Assembly: GCA_018819325.1 (NCBI GenBank)
Contig: JAHJQJ010000021.1
Span: 1-34,614 of the forward strand
Reading direction: 5' to 3'
Origin: Patescibacteria group bacterium
Lineage (GTDB): Bacteria; Patescibacteriota; Microgenomatia; UBA1400; MFAQ01
DNA: 34,614 nt
The notes beneath the pieces are model-generated. The model saw only the letters and a program-made list of their open reading frames with translations, had not been told where the DNA came from and made no database searches. Below are positions 1 to 8,420 of this stretch, piece after piece; position 1 is the first letter of the stretch, and each line of letters starts with the position of its first letter. The position numbers and the translations under genes are program-made.

Positions 1-2
1 GA

Positions 3-302
3 GTAATTGGTATCCCAGGGGACACCGTTATGGTTAAAGGAGGGTATGTTTATGTAGATGGAGAATTGCTTGATGAATCATATTTACCCAGTGATTATAG
101 AACCTCTGCGGGGCAGTTTTTACAAGAAGGAGTGGGGTACGTTGTTCAAGAATCGTCTGTCATGGCTTTTGGGGATAATCGCAATCATTCTTCAGATAGT
201 AGAGAATGGGGGCCTGTGCCTTACGAAAACATTGTGGGTAGGGCGTTTTTTAGATATTGGCCTTCTGATAGTGTTGGGGTGGTTACGAATCCGAACCTTT
301 AG
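3..302 (+). CDS. lepB: Signal peptidase I, C-terminal part (truncated by window start)
   Basis: Open from the window edge: VIGIPGDTVMVKGGYVYVDGELLDESYLP...VPYENIVGRAFFRYWPSD, typical of type I signal peptidase C-terminal boxes (GDNRNHSSDSREWGPV). Confidence 0.93.
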   Translation, partial: VIGIPGDTVMVKGGYVYVDGELLDESYLPSDYRTSAGQFLQEGVGYVVQESSVMAFGDNRNHSSDSREWGPVPYENIVGRAFFRYWPSDSVGVVTNPNL

Positions 303-1279
303 TAATCGGTGGGATTAAATGGTTCAAAGGGGTTGGAGTATTCGGGGGGTTTTGCTGGTTTGGTGACGGATCCCACCTCGGAGGAGACCTCCGCTTCGCT
401 CCGGCCACCATCCGAGGAGGTATCCTCCGCCGAAAGTTCCGAACCTTCTTTGGTCTCTCCGTTGGAGAGGGATTTGTAGATTTTTTCTAGCTGGCCTTCT
501 GTTTCTTCTGGTGTACCTTTTAAGACGATTTGAATAGCTGTTTCTATCCTAGATCTACGCATTTTAACGCTGGTGTTTTTACCCAAAGATGACTGCAGGC
601 TACTGGCCATTTCGGCGATCAGCTCGTTTATTATTTTGGCCTTAGAGGAGTCTTGAAGCTCGTTTGGTTTTGCTAACTTATTCTTAAATATTCTAGCCAG
701 TGCTTCTGCTCTTCTTACAGAACCACCCTCCTTTAAAATCATTTTGTAGGCTTCTATCATTGGCTGGGTTTCTGGAATAGCGGCCAGGGCTCTGGCGTGA
801 CCTTCTGATATTACACCTGAAATTAAACCGTCTTTTAAGGCGTCTGGTAAGTCCAGTAGTCTTAGGGAGTTGCTTACAAAAGCAGGGCTTTTGGAGATAC
901 GGGCGGCGATTTCTGAGTTTGAAAGATGAAACTCGCTAATTAAACGGTCAAAAGACTTACCTCTGTCAATTGGATTTAGATCTGTTCTTTGAACGTTTTC
1001 AACAATGGCCATTTCTAACATGCCCTGAGGTGTAGTCTCTACGATGTTTACCGGTATCTCTACTAGACCAGCTAGTTTAGCGGCTCGCCACCTTCTTTCA
1101 CCGGCGATGATTTGGTAGCCAGCTGGAGTATGAGCTATGGTTAAAGGTTGGAGTACGCCGTGTTTTTTTATGGAGTCTACTAGCTCGGACAAAGAATCTG
1201 GGGTGATTACACCGCGCGGTTGTAAAGGATTTGGTTGAAGATTGTTTATGGGTAAGTGGGTTATGTCCTTGTCTGTCAT
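299..1279 (-). CDS. parB: ParB/Spo0J-like chromosome partitioning protein
   Basis: LPINNLQPNPLQPR, GERRWRAAKLAG, ENVQRTDLNPID and HTH region SNSEIAARISKSPAFVSNSLRLLDLP. Confidence 0.93.
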   Translation of the reverse strand: MTDKDITHLPINNLQPNPLQPRGVITPDSLSELVDSIKKHGVLQPLTIAHTPAGYQIIAGERRWRAAKLAGLVEIPVNIVETTPQGMLEMAIVENVQRTDLNPIDRGKSFDRLISEFHLSNSEIAARISKSPAFVSNSLRLLDLPDALKDGLISGVISEGHARALAAIPETQPMIEAYKMILKEGGSVRRAEALARIFKNKLAKPNELQDSSKAKIINELIAEMASSLQSSLGKNTSVKMRRSRIETAIQIVLKGTPEETEGQLEKIYKSLSNGETKEGSELSAEDTSSDGGRSEAEVSSEVGSVTKPAKPPEYSNPFEPFNPTDY

Positions 1280-1536
1280 TGTTTAACAATTACGTCAACA
1301 TAATTTCTTCCGTGATGTTTTTTAAACTTGACTAAACCGTCTTGCATGGCGAACAGGGTGAAGTCCTTAGCTAAACGAGTGTTTTTACCAGCATGGAATT
1401 GGGCCCCTCGCTGACGAGCAATTATTTGGCCTGTTTTTACTGCTTGTCCACCAAAAAGTTTGACGCCCAGACTTTTACCCCTTCGTTTCTTTTGTGAGTG
1501 TTGTGTGGTTGCTCCACCTGATTTAACGTGTGACAT
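1276..1536 (-). CDS. rpmA: 50S ribosomal protein L27
   Basis: SGGATTQHSQKKRRGKSLGVKLFGGQAVKTGQIIARQRGAQFHAGKNTRLAKDFTLFA. Confidence 0.95.
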   Translation of the reverse strand: MSHVKSGGATTQHSQKKRRGKSLGVKLFGGQAVKTGQIIARQRGAQFHAGKNTRLAKDFTLFAMQDGLVKFKKHHGRNYVDVIVKQ

Positions 1537-1548
1537 ATTTTTTTAAAA

Positions 1549-2460
1549 TTATTTTTTCTTAAGAACTACTATTTCTCGTTTTAATTTAGAGTTGGGACGA
1601 GAGTAAATTAATCCTCTAGTTTTTATATTGTAACCTACTAAGGATTTATCGTCAATCACTTCGCTTAGTTGGTAAGTTTTTTTACCGTCTGAATAAATTG
1701 GGAAAACCATGCAAACCGTGCCGCCCACATCGAGAACTTTTAGCCAATTTTTAAGGGAACCAAGATATAGTTTGTGTAAGCCCTTAGTAACAAATTTTAT
1801 CTGGTCAGGTCTTAAATTGGGTTTGCCCATGAAGGGTTCGGTGACTATGTAGTTAACCTGGGTATCAATGTTTTTGGAAATTTGAGTGGCGTCAAAATTA
1901 TGAAGTTTAAAATTTTTTACACCCAACCAGCTTAGGTTTTTTCTGGTTCCTTCTAGTTGTTTGGTGTCAATGTCTGTACCCAAAAGAGACAGACCTAATA
2001 CACCGGCTTCCATTAGTATGTTGCCAGAGCCACAAAATGGATCTAATAAGACTCTGTCATTCCCGCGCAGGCGGGAATCTATATCAATGGATCCCGGCTC
2101 AAGGCCGGGATGACGATGATTTTGTTGGGTCTTGGTGTAGTTTTTGCCCAAGGCAAGGTTGACCATGATGCGGGCAATTTTAGGGGGCAACATGCCTTTT
2201 CTGCCGTCTGCAAAGGGTTTTAAGCGGTCCCTTTTGTACCACTCTTTGGCTTGATGGCGCCAAACAAGTTTATCGTTGGACTTACCTCTTATTTCTACTA
2301 AACCACCTAAGCGGTGGGCCACGGTGTTAAGGTCAGAAAAATTGTCTAGTTCAACCAAATATTTACGAGGGGATATTTTGGTAATGACTTTGCCCAAAAC
2401 TGTTTCTAGCTCTAGCTTGGCCAGGTCTTCGTTGAAGCCCAGGTGAAAAACGAAGTCCAT
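1549..2460 (-). CDS. Trm11/TrmG10-like tRNA (guanine-N2) methyltransferase / UPF0020 family, with an in-frame repeat insertion
   Basis: DPFCGSGNILMEAG SAM-binding motif and TEPFMGKP catalytic-type motif; the peptide HPGLEPGSIDIDSRLRGNDR is encoded by a dispersed repeat. Confidence 0.8.
   Translation of the reverse strand: MDFVFHLGFNEDLAKLELETVLGKVITKISPRKYLVELDNFSDLNTVAHRLGGLVEIRGKSNDKLVWRHQAKEWYKRDRLKPFADGRKGMLPPKIARIMVNLALGKNYTKTQQNHRHPGLEPGSIDIDSRLRGNDRVLLDPFCGSGNILMEAGVLGLSLLGTDIDTKQLEGTRKNLSWLGVKNFKLHNFDATQISKNIDTQVNYIVTEPFMGKPNLRPDQIKFVTKGLHKLYLGSLKNWLKVLDVGGTVCMVFPIYSDGKKTYQLSEVIDDKSLVGYNIKTRGLIYSRPNSKLKREIVVLKKK
2056..2114. repeat. REPIN-like 59-bp double-hairpin repeat inside the methyltransferase CDS
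   Basis: gtcATTCCCGCgcagGCGGGAATctatatcaatggATCCCGGCtcaagGCCGGGATgac: two hairpins bounded by gtcat...atgac; near-copies at 3033-3091 and 12834-12891. Confidence 0.9.
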
Positions 2461-2465
2461 TTTAT

Positions 2466-2795
2466 TTAAATTTTTATGCTTTTGACCTTTAGGTGTGTTT
2501 CTAGTTGTCTGTGGCCTTTTACTCTTCTGTATCGAGACTTGGCCTTGAACTTGGCCACTCTGATCTTGAGACCTTTTTTGGTTTCAAGGTGTTCTAGTCT
2601 GACCACCGCACCCTTGACAAAGGGTTGGCCTATTTTGGTTTTTTCACCATCGTGGGTTAGGAGAACATTTGGTGTAATTATCTCCTTATCCTTAAGATTA
2701 AGGTTATTTACCACTAAAATGTCACCCTCTTTGACTAGAAACTGCCTTGGGGTTATTTCTATTACTGCGATTGATTCTGGTTTTTTAGTTGCCAT
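2466..2795 (-). CDS. rplU: 50S ribosomal protein L21
   Basis: AVIEITPRQFLVKEGDILVV...KFKAKSRYRRVKGHRQLETHLKVKSI; upstream of the methyltransferase and rpmA. Confidence 0.93.
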   Translation of the reverse strand: MATKKPESIAVIEITPRQFLVKEGDILVVNNLNLKDKEIITPNVLLTHDGEKTKIGQPFVKGAVVRLEHLETKKGLKIRVAKFKAKSRYRRVKGHRQLETHLKVKSIKI

Positions 2796-2803
2796 GATGC
2801 TTG

Positions 2804-2812
2804 ATTATATCA
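2804..2812 (-). promoter_or_regulatory. Extended -10 (TGA-TATAAT) of rplU, 8 nt upstream of ATG
   Basis: Minus strand TGATATAATcaagcatcATG. Confidence 0.7.
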
Positions 2813-2831
2813 TTTTTTTTAGGCACCTCTT

Positions 2832-2979
2832 GTCATCCTGAGCGGAGCGTAAGCGGAGTCGAATGGATCTCTCGCGAATGCGAGTCTCAAACAAGTTGAG
2901 AGATTCTTCTCCCGATTCTACGAATCGAGGATCAGAATGACACGAGGAGGATGGATCCCGGCTCGGAGGCCGGGATGAC
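2832..2979. repeat. Tandem palindromic repeat elements (gtcatcctgag...cagaatgac followed by a ggatcccggc hairpin)
   Basis: Outer gtcat/atgac boundaries, internal tctcgcgaatgcgag hairpin, then ATCCCGGCtcggagGCCGGGAT. Confidence 0.8.
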
Positions 2980-3032
2980 GAAGAGGGTGCGGGCTGACAG
3001 GGACGGTCCTTGTCATTTCAACCTTCCAGCAC

Positions 3033-3091
3033 GTCATTCCCGCGCAGGCGGGAATCTATTCAAATGGATCCCGCACTAAATGCGGGATGAC
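3033..3091. repeat. REPIN-like 59-bp double hairpin
   Basis: gtcATTCCCGCgcagGCGGGAATctattcaaatggATCCCGCActaaaTGCGGGATgac. Confidence 0.9.
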
Positions 3092-3097
3092 GGGGGG

Positions 3098-3155
3098 GTA
3101 GGCACGACCCGCGGGGTCGTGCCTGGGGGTTGTGCCTAAAATTGATATAGTTGAG
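3098..3155 (+). repeat. About 58-bp structured element (GTAGGC-ACGACCCGCGGGGTCGT-GCC...TTGATATAGTTG), copy 1
   Basis: Homologous to 15984-16040 (minus) and 20106-20162 (plus); stem bases covary between copies. Confidence 0.8.
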
Positions 3156-4193
3156 TTAGGTGGAGTCGGTGAGGTTGAGCTGGAGGCCGAGGATGGCGAG
3201 GGAACTGATAAGTGAGCTGCCACCGTAGGAGAATAGAGGCAGAGTTATGCCAGTCACTGGTGCCAGCCCCAAGTTCATGCCAATATTTATGAAACTCTGA
3301 AATACGAACAGGGTAAAAATGGCAATTTGGGTTAGATATAGTCCCCGATCCTTAAGCTTGGAAGCGGTATCTAGCATAACGTGAAGTAGCAAGAAAAAAC
3401 TAGCTAAGACCAAAAGGCTACCCAAAAGACCAAATTCTTCTACAAAAGAGGCAAAGATAAAGTCCGTGTGTCTTTCTGGCAAAAAGTTCAAGTGGGACTG
3501 AGTACCCAAACTTACCCCTTTACCCATAAACCTACCCGAGCCAACGGCAATAGTAGACTGGATTACGTTGTATCCCCCACTGGCCGTGTCTGCGTATGGA
3601 TTAATAAAACTTTCTACTCTCTTTAACTGATACGGCTTGGCAAGTTTAAGGCCAAGAGGAGTTAGTACGGCCAATAACAAAAATAAGACCAAAAGGTTTT
3701 TAAGTTTAAAGTAACTTGCAATGTACAAAACCAGCGGAATAACAAATAGTGCAAGGGCTGACCCCAGATCCGGCTGTTTCACCACCAGGATAAAAGGTAT
3801 CAGAGAAAGAAGACCAAAGAATAAAAGATTTTTAGGTTTAAGATTTTTTTTACTTAAGAAATTAGCATAAAACAAAATTAAAAGTGGTTTGATAATTTCA
3901 GAGGTTTGCGGTGAGAAAAGACCCAAATTTAACCAGCGAGTTGAACCCCTAACGTTTTCACCGAACAATAAAGTAATCAACAACAGTAGAACCGATATGA
4001 TATATAGAGGTGTTGATAAACTTAAAACCAATCGCAGGTCAAGCTTTGAAAAATAGTACATGATGATTAATCCGGTAATCAAAAAAGCAAGCTGATAAAA
4101 AAACAGATTGGGGACGGTGCTCCAGATAGTGAGCAAACTAAAAATAAGAATTATACCTATGGATATAAAAATCTTAAAACGAGAGTTTGACAT
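3156..4193 (-). CDS. rodA: RodA/FtsW/SpoVE-family SEDS peptidoglycan polymerase (RodA-like)
   Basis: VKQPDLGSAL, LPERHTDFIFASFVEEFGLLG, NIGMNLGLAPVTGITLPLFSYGGSSL. Confidence 0.9.
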   Translation of the reverse strand: MSNSRFKIFISIGIILIFSLLTIWSTVPNLFFYQLAFLITGLIIMYYFSKLDLRLVLSLSTPLYIISVLLLLITLLFGENVRGSTRWLNLGLFSPQTSEIIKPLLILFYANFLSKKNLKPKNLLFFGLLSLIPFILVVKQPDLGSALALFVIPLVLYIASYFKLKNLLVLFLLLAVLTPLGLKLAKPYQLKRVESFINPYADTASGGYNVIQSTIAVGSGRFMGKGVSLGTQSHLNFLPERHTDFIFASFVEEFGLLGSLLVLASFFLLLHVMLDTASKLKDRGLYLTQIAIFTLFVFQSFINIGMNLGLAPVTGITLPLFSYGGSSLISSLAILGLQLNLTDST

Positions 4194-7071
4194 GTTTGCC
4201 TTTGGTGATGGTTTTAACTAGAGTTTTTTGCTTAATCTGTGCCTCATATTTCTTGGGCCAATCTGGCAAGGTAATGTTTACCACTTGGTCTAGTTTGCAA
4301 TTGGCTTCCTTTCGGGCTTGTTGAATTAACCTAATTGTTTCTCTGGCTTGACGTTTCTTGATAAGATCTGGGGTGAGCGTTGTGTCAAGCTCTACAGAAA
4401 ATTGATTATCTTGTTTAAAAATTACTTTTTCTATGTTTAACTCCTCTTTAATTAATTGAAGTAGAGCTTTACTGTCTTCTAGGGCGAGTGAGTCATTTAT
4501 TTTTATGGTTAAACTGCTTAGGGGTTGTTTAACGGCTAGTTGATGAACTTTTCTTTGAGCATGGCCTTGTTCACAAATTTTTCTGATTAAAATCATTTGG
4601 TCTAGAAGTTTTTTATTTATATTTTTTATTACTGGTTTGCTGGGCCAATCGGCAAGATTAACTGATTCTTGACCAGTAAGATTGGTATAAATTGAGTCAG
4701 CCAAAAATGGAGTGTAAGGCATTAAAAGACGGGATAGTGTTTCCAAGACCGTAAAGAACGTTTGATAACAAGTATTTTTATCTGCTTGGTTTTGAGCATT
4801 TGGACCAACTCTGTCTCTACTGCGACGGATATACCAAGTAGAAAAATCAGTAACAAATTCTTCTATGGCCTTAGCCCCGGAAAAAGCGTTGAACTTATCA
4901 AGATTTGCGGTTGTTTTAAGTACTACTTGATCCAGACGAGTTAGTATCCACTGATCTAGAACAGTTGGGTTATTTATATATTCTTCTTTTGGTTGCCAGT
5001 TTTCTAAGGCGGCGTAGTTTACAAAGAAACGATATGAGTTCCAAAGAAACATATGGAATTGCCGTTTTGTTTGGTTGGCTTCTTTTTCGCCGAAACAAAT
5101 TTCACGAGCTGGATTTTGTAGAGCACAGTACCAACGAATTACGTCTGCCGAAAAACGATTGGCCCCGTCTATAAATTCAATGGAGTTACCAGCACTTTTG
5201 TGAAAGGTCTTGCCGTGACTGTCTAACATATTTGCGTGCCCCAAAACATTTTTGAAAGATGGTTTATTTTCAAGCACGGCGCTGGTGGCAATTAGAGAAT
5301 AAAACCAGTTTTTGAACTGACCAGGGAATGATTCTGTAATAAAATCTGCTGGGAACCATTTTTTAAAGTATTGAGGGTCTTGGGTATAGTTGAGAGTTGA
5401 GAAAGGAACGATACCGGCGTCTAACCAAGGGTTGCCAACTGGTTCTACCCTAAAAGCCAACTTGCCACATTTGGTGCACTTGATTTTAATTTTATCGATG
5501 TGTGGTTTATGGGGAGTGTGGCCTTTAAATTGATCCCAGCCTTTAACCGCTTTTGTTTCCAGTTCTTCTTTTCCACCTATTACTTCAAAGTTGCCACATT
5601 CGCATTCCCAGATTGGTAGGCAAAGACCCCAGTAGCGATTTTTCTTGGATATTAACCAGTCGTGCATGTTGGTTAACCAATCTAGTTCTCTTTTTAAACC
5701 AAATTTAGGAATCCAGTTTATTTTCTTGGTAACTGCTTGCATGCGCTGGCGAAGACTTGGTTCGCCCCTATCCATAGCTATGTACCACTCGTCGGTGACT
5801 TTCCAAACGAGCTCTGTTTTACAACGCCAACAAACGGGGTATCTGTGTTTAAAGGGAGAGATTTTAAATACCCAGTTTAAACCCTTTTTATCTTGCTCCT
5901 TCAAGTAGTTCAAAATTATTTCTGGATGTTTTTTGGCATTTTGACCGGTTAGAAATCCAAGGTCTTCTAAATAGCTGGCGTCATCTGCTATTATGGGCAC
6001 CATGGGCAGATTGTATTTTTTACCCAACTTAAAGTCTTCGGTGCCGGCAGAAACTGCGGTGTGAACCAAACCTGTACCGTCTGTCATGGTTATGGGCATA
6101 ATTAGGGGGTCGGTGGCGATTACTGTGTGAAAAGTAGCCTTATTTGCATTTGCTACTTTTTTGACTGCTGGTAAGGAATCAAAAGGTGCTTGGTACTGTA
6201 GACCTACCAAGTCCTTACCCAAAACAGTTCTTACGACCTTGTCTTTATTGTCAAAGATTTTGTCTTTTAAGTCCTTGGCTATCCAGTAACGATTTTTTTC
6301 TTTTTGAACCAAGATATATTTTATTTTGGGATCAATGGCCACCGCGATGTTGGCGGGAATGGTCCAAGGAGTAGTGGTCCAAATAAGCAGAAATTCATTA
6401 TCATGATCTACCAGAGGTAAACTTAAGTAAATTGAGTCATGGATAACTTCTTTGTAGTCTTCTGTTAACATTTCGTGCTGACTGATAGCTGTTTGACAGC
6501 GTGGGCACCAAGGGACGGAGTCGTTGCCTTTGTACAACCAGCCGTTTTTATGGCAAATTTTAAGAAAGTTCCAGATCATGTAGTTGTTGGCGTCTGACAT
6601 GGTGTAGTAAGAGTTATCCCAGTCCATTAAGTAACCCAGGCGTTTGCTTTGTTCTGTTTGAATTTTGGCGTATTTTATGACCCTGTCTTTACATTTTTGA
6701 ACAAACTTTTCTACCCCGTAATCTTCTATGTCTTTTTTGGTTTTAAATTTTAAGTCTTTTTCTACCTCTACTTCCACCCAGAGACCTTGGCAATCAAAAC
6801 CGTTTTGGAAGCGTTGTTTGTAACCCTGCATATTTTTGTAGCGCTGCCACAGATCTTTGTAGGTACGCCCCCAGGCATGATGAACCCCCATGGGGTTGTT
6901 GGCGGTAATTGGTCCGTCTATAAAGGAAAAGGTTTTGGTTTTATTGTTGTTTTTGTTTAAGTATTTTTCTGTTATTCCATTTTTGTACCATTTATCTAGC
7001 AATTCATTTTCTTGCTTAACGAAGTCTGGTCTTGAATCTACCGGTTTTATACTGTGTTGTTTACTGGCCAT
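4174..7071 (-). CDS. ileS: Isoleucyl-tRNA synthetase
   Basis: Class Ia aaRS: WTTTPWTIPANIAVAI, ANNPMGVHHAWGRTYKD, HKSAGNSIEF, DWLISKKNRYWG. The tracked ORF begins at 7161, but residues 1-30 come from a repeat; MASKQHS at 7071 is the likely start. Confidence 0.93.
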   Translation of the reverse strand: MASKQHSIKPVDSRPDFVKQENELLDKWYKNGITEKYLNKNNNKTKTFSFIDGPITANNPMGVHHAWGRTYKDLWQRYKNMQGYKQRFQNGFDCQGLWVEVEVEKDLKFKTKKDIEDYGVEKFVQKCKDRVIKYAKIQTEQSKRLGYLMDWDNSYYTMSDANNYMIWNFLKICHKNGWLYKGNDSVPWCPRCQTAISQHEMLTEDYKEVIHDSIYLSLPLVDHDNEFLLIWTTTPWTIPANIAVAIDPKIKYILVQKEKNRYWIAKDLKDKIFDNKDKVVRTVLGKDLVGLQYQAPFDSLPAVKKVANANKATFHTVIATDPLIMPITMTDGTGLVHTAVSAGTEDFKLGKKYNLPMVPIIADDASYLEDLGFLTGQNAKKHPEIILNYLKEQDKKGLNWVFKISPFKHRYPVCWRCKTELVWKVTDEWYIAMDRGEPSLRQRMQAVTKKINWIPKFGLKRELDWLTNMHDWLISKKNRYWGLCLPIWECECGNFEVIGGKEELETKAVKGWDQFKGHTPHKPHIDKIKIKCTKCGKLAFRVEPVGNPWLDAGIVPFSTLNYTQDPQYFKKWFPADFITESFPGQFKNWFYSLIATSAVLENKPSFKNVLGHANMLDSHGKTFHKSAGNSIEFIDGANRFSADVIRWYCALQNPAREICFGEKEANQTKRQFHMFLWNSYRFFVNYAALENWQPKEEYINNPTVLDQWILTRLDQVVLKTTANLDKFNAFSGAKAIEEFVTDFSTWYIRRSRDRVGPNAQNQADKNTCYQTFFTVLETLSRLLMPYTPFLADSIYTNLTGQESVNLADWPSKPVIKNINKKLLDQMILIRKICEQGHAQRKVHQLAVKQPLSSLTIKINDSLALEDSKALLQLIKEELNIEKVIFKQDNQFSVELDTTLTPDLIKKRQARETIRLIQQARKEANCKLDQVVNITLPDWPKKYEAQIKQKTLVKTITKGKHVKLSF

Positions 7072-7077
7072 TGGTAA

Positions 7078-7086
7078 ATTATAACA
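7078..7086 (-). promoter_or_regulatory. Extended -10 (TGT-TATAAT) of ileS, 6 nt upstream of ATG
   Basis: Minus strand TGTTATAATttaccaATG. Confidence 0.75.
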
Positions 7087-7110
7087 AACAAGAATGGCTA
7101 AATCATACCT

Positions 7111-7172
7111 GTCATTCTGGTAAGTGAGTCTTCGAACGCATCCAGAATCGATTCTGGGCAAGCCAGAATGAC
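7111..7172. repeat. Palindromic repeat (gtcattctgg...ccagaatgac)
   Basis: gtcattctggtaagtgagtcttcgaacgcatccagaatcgattctgggcaagccagaatgac; close relative at 8421-8506. Confidence 0.85.
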
Positions 7173-7179
7173 GAATGGG

Positions 7180-8355
7180 TTATTTATTGCGAAGGAAGGC
7201 GGGGATGTCTAGGTCGTCTTCTATGGTTACCTCGTCGTGTTCGATTTCCATTTTTTTACCTGCAGATCTCACAGAAGGTTCGGAACTATCCTTCGCTGTG
7301 CTGCGGACCGCCGAAAGTTCCGAACCTTCCGCTCCCGCCGGGGAGAGATCCTTTGGAGGGTGATTAATCTGACCCATTATGTTTTGGAGTCTTTTTCTAG
7401 ATTGATCGAAACCGGTGGCAATGACAGAAATTTTAATGCTGTCTTTCATTTCTTTATTAATAGTGGCCCCAAAAATGATGTTGGCGTCTGGATCGGCGGC
7501 GTTGGTTATTAAATTGGCGGCTTTGTTGACCTCACCCATGGTTAAGTCTTTACTACCCGTAATATTGAAAAGAATTCCTCTGGCGCCTTCTATGTTTACC
7601 TCTAGTAAGGGTGAATTTATGGCTGCTTCGGCGGCTTTTTGAGCTCGGTGTTCACCAGAGGCGGTGCCAATACCCATTAGAGCGGTGCCGGCGTTGGTCA
7701 TGATGGCTTTTACATCGGCAAAGTCAACGTTTATTAAACCTGGAATAGTGATTAGATCCGAGATACTTTGAACACCTTGGGCCAAAACAGAGTCGGCCAC
7801 AATGAAGGCTTCGGTAAGTGGTAAGTCTTTGTTGGTAACTTCTAGTAGTTTTTCATTGGGAATAACAATAAGCGTGTCGACCGAGTTTTTTAGCTGATCT
7901 ACCCCTTCTTCGGCGTTGATCATACGTCTGGCACCTTCAAAAGGGAATGGTTTGGTAACCACGGCAACTGTTAGGGCTCCTACATCTTTAGCGATCTTGG
8001 CTATTACCGGAGCTGCACCCGTACCTGTTCCCCCACCCTCTCCGCAGGTAATAAAGACCATGTCTGTGCCGGTAAGTAAATTTTTGATTTTTTCGCTTGA
8101 TTCTTCGGCGGCGGCTTGACCCATGTCTGGATTGGAACCTGACCCCAAACCTTTGGTTAGTTTTTCACCAATTTGCAGTTTAATGTCTGCATTGCTTGCT
8201 AATAGGGCCTGCATGTCTGTGTTTATGGCAATGAACTCCACACCTTTTATTTCACCGTCGGTGACCATGTAGTTAACGGCGTTGTTTCCGCCTCCGCCAA
8301 CACCCACGACCTTGATTTTTGCAAAAGAATTGATGTCTGGTCTAACTAATGCCAT
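7180..8355 (-). CDS. ftsZ: Cell division protein FtsZ
   Basis: [26 protein letters not shown], conserved C-terminal tail [11 protein letters not shown]. Confidence 0.97.
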   Translation of the reverse strand: MALVRPDINSFAKIKVVGVGGGGNNAVNYMVTDGEIKGVEFIAINTDMQALLASNADIKLQIGEKLTKGLGSGSNPDMGQAAAEESSEKIKNLLTGTDMVFITCGEGGGTGTGAAPVIAKIAKDVGALTVAVVTKPFPFEGARRMINAEEGVDQLKNSVDTLIVIPNEKLLEVTNKDLPLTEAFIVADSVLAQGVQSISDLITIPGLINVDFADVKAIMTNAGTALMGIGTASGEHRAQKAAEAAINSPLLEVNIEGARGILFNITGSKDLTMGEVNKAANLITNAADPDANIIFGATINKEMKDSIKISVIATGFDQSRKRLQNIMGQINHPPKDLSPAGAEGSELSAVRSTAKDSSEPSVRSAGKKMEIEHDEVTIEDDLDIPAFLRNK

Positions 8356-8396
8356 GAGTGGATGTTACAAGATGTGTAAACAAAAGACAACTGCCT

Positions 8397-8415
8397 GGAA
8401 GTATCGCATACTTCC
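8397..8415. repeat. Dispersed perfect hairpin GGAAGTAT-CGC-ATACTTCC
   Basis: Same core at 19551-19569; related core at 29954-29974. Confidence 0.85.
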
Positions 8416-8420
8416 TATTC

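Noticed and set aside
2476-2841. 121-aa plus-strand ORF
   Set aside because: Entirely antisense to rplU with no protein-like signature; a shadow ORF. The same applies to most plus-strand ORFs under minus-strand CDSs (e.g. 5645-5908, 17186-17521, 25600-26043, 32327-32629).
2832-3155. Possible CRISPR array (clustered repeats)
   Set aside because: Repeats are of different families and variable spacing, with no regular repeat-spacer unit and no cas genes.
7072-7161. N-terminal extension of IleRS (MPRIDSGCVRRLTYQNDRYDLAILVCYNLP)
   Set aside because: Derived from repeat 7111-7172 and the promoter; the -10 box lies inside it, so the start at 7071 is preferred.
8362-8367. TAACAT as a leaderless -10 for ftsZ
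   Set aside because: Correct position (6 nt before ATG) but a poor match and no TGN; left out of the leaderless set.
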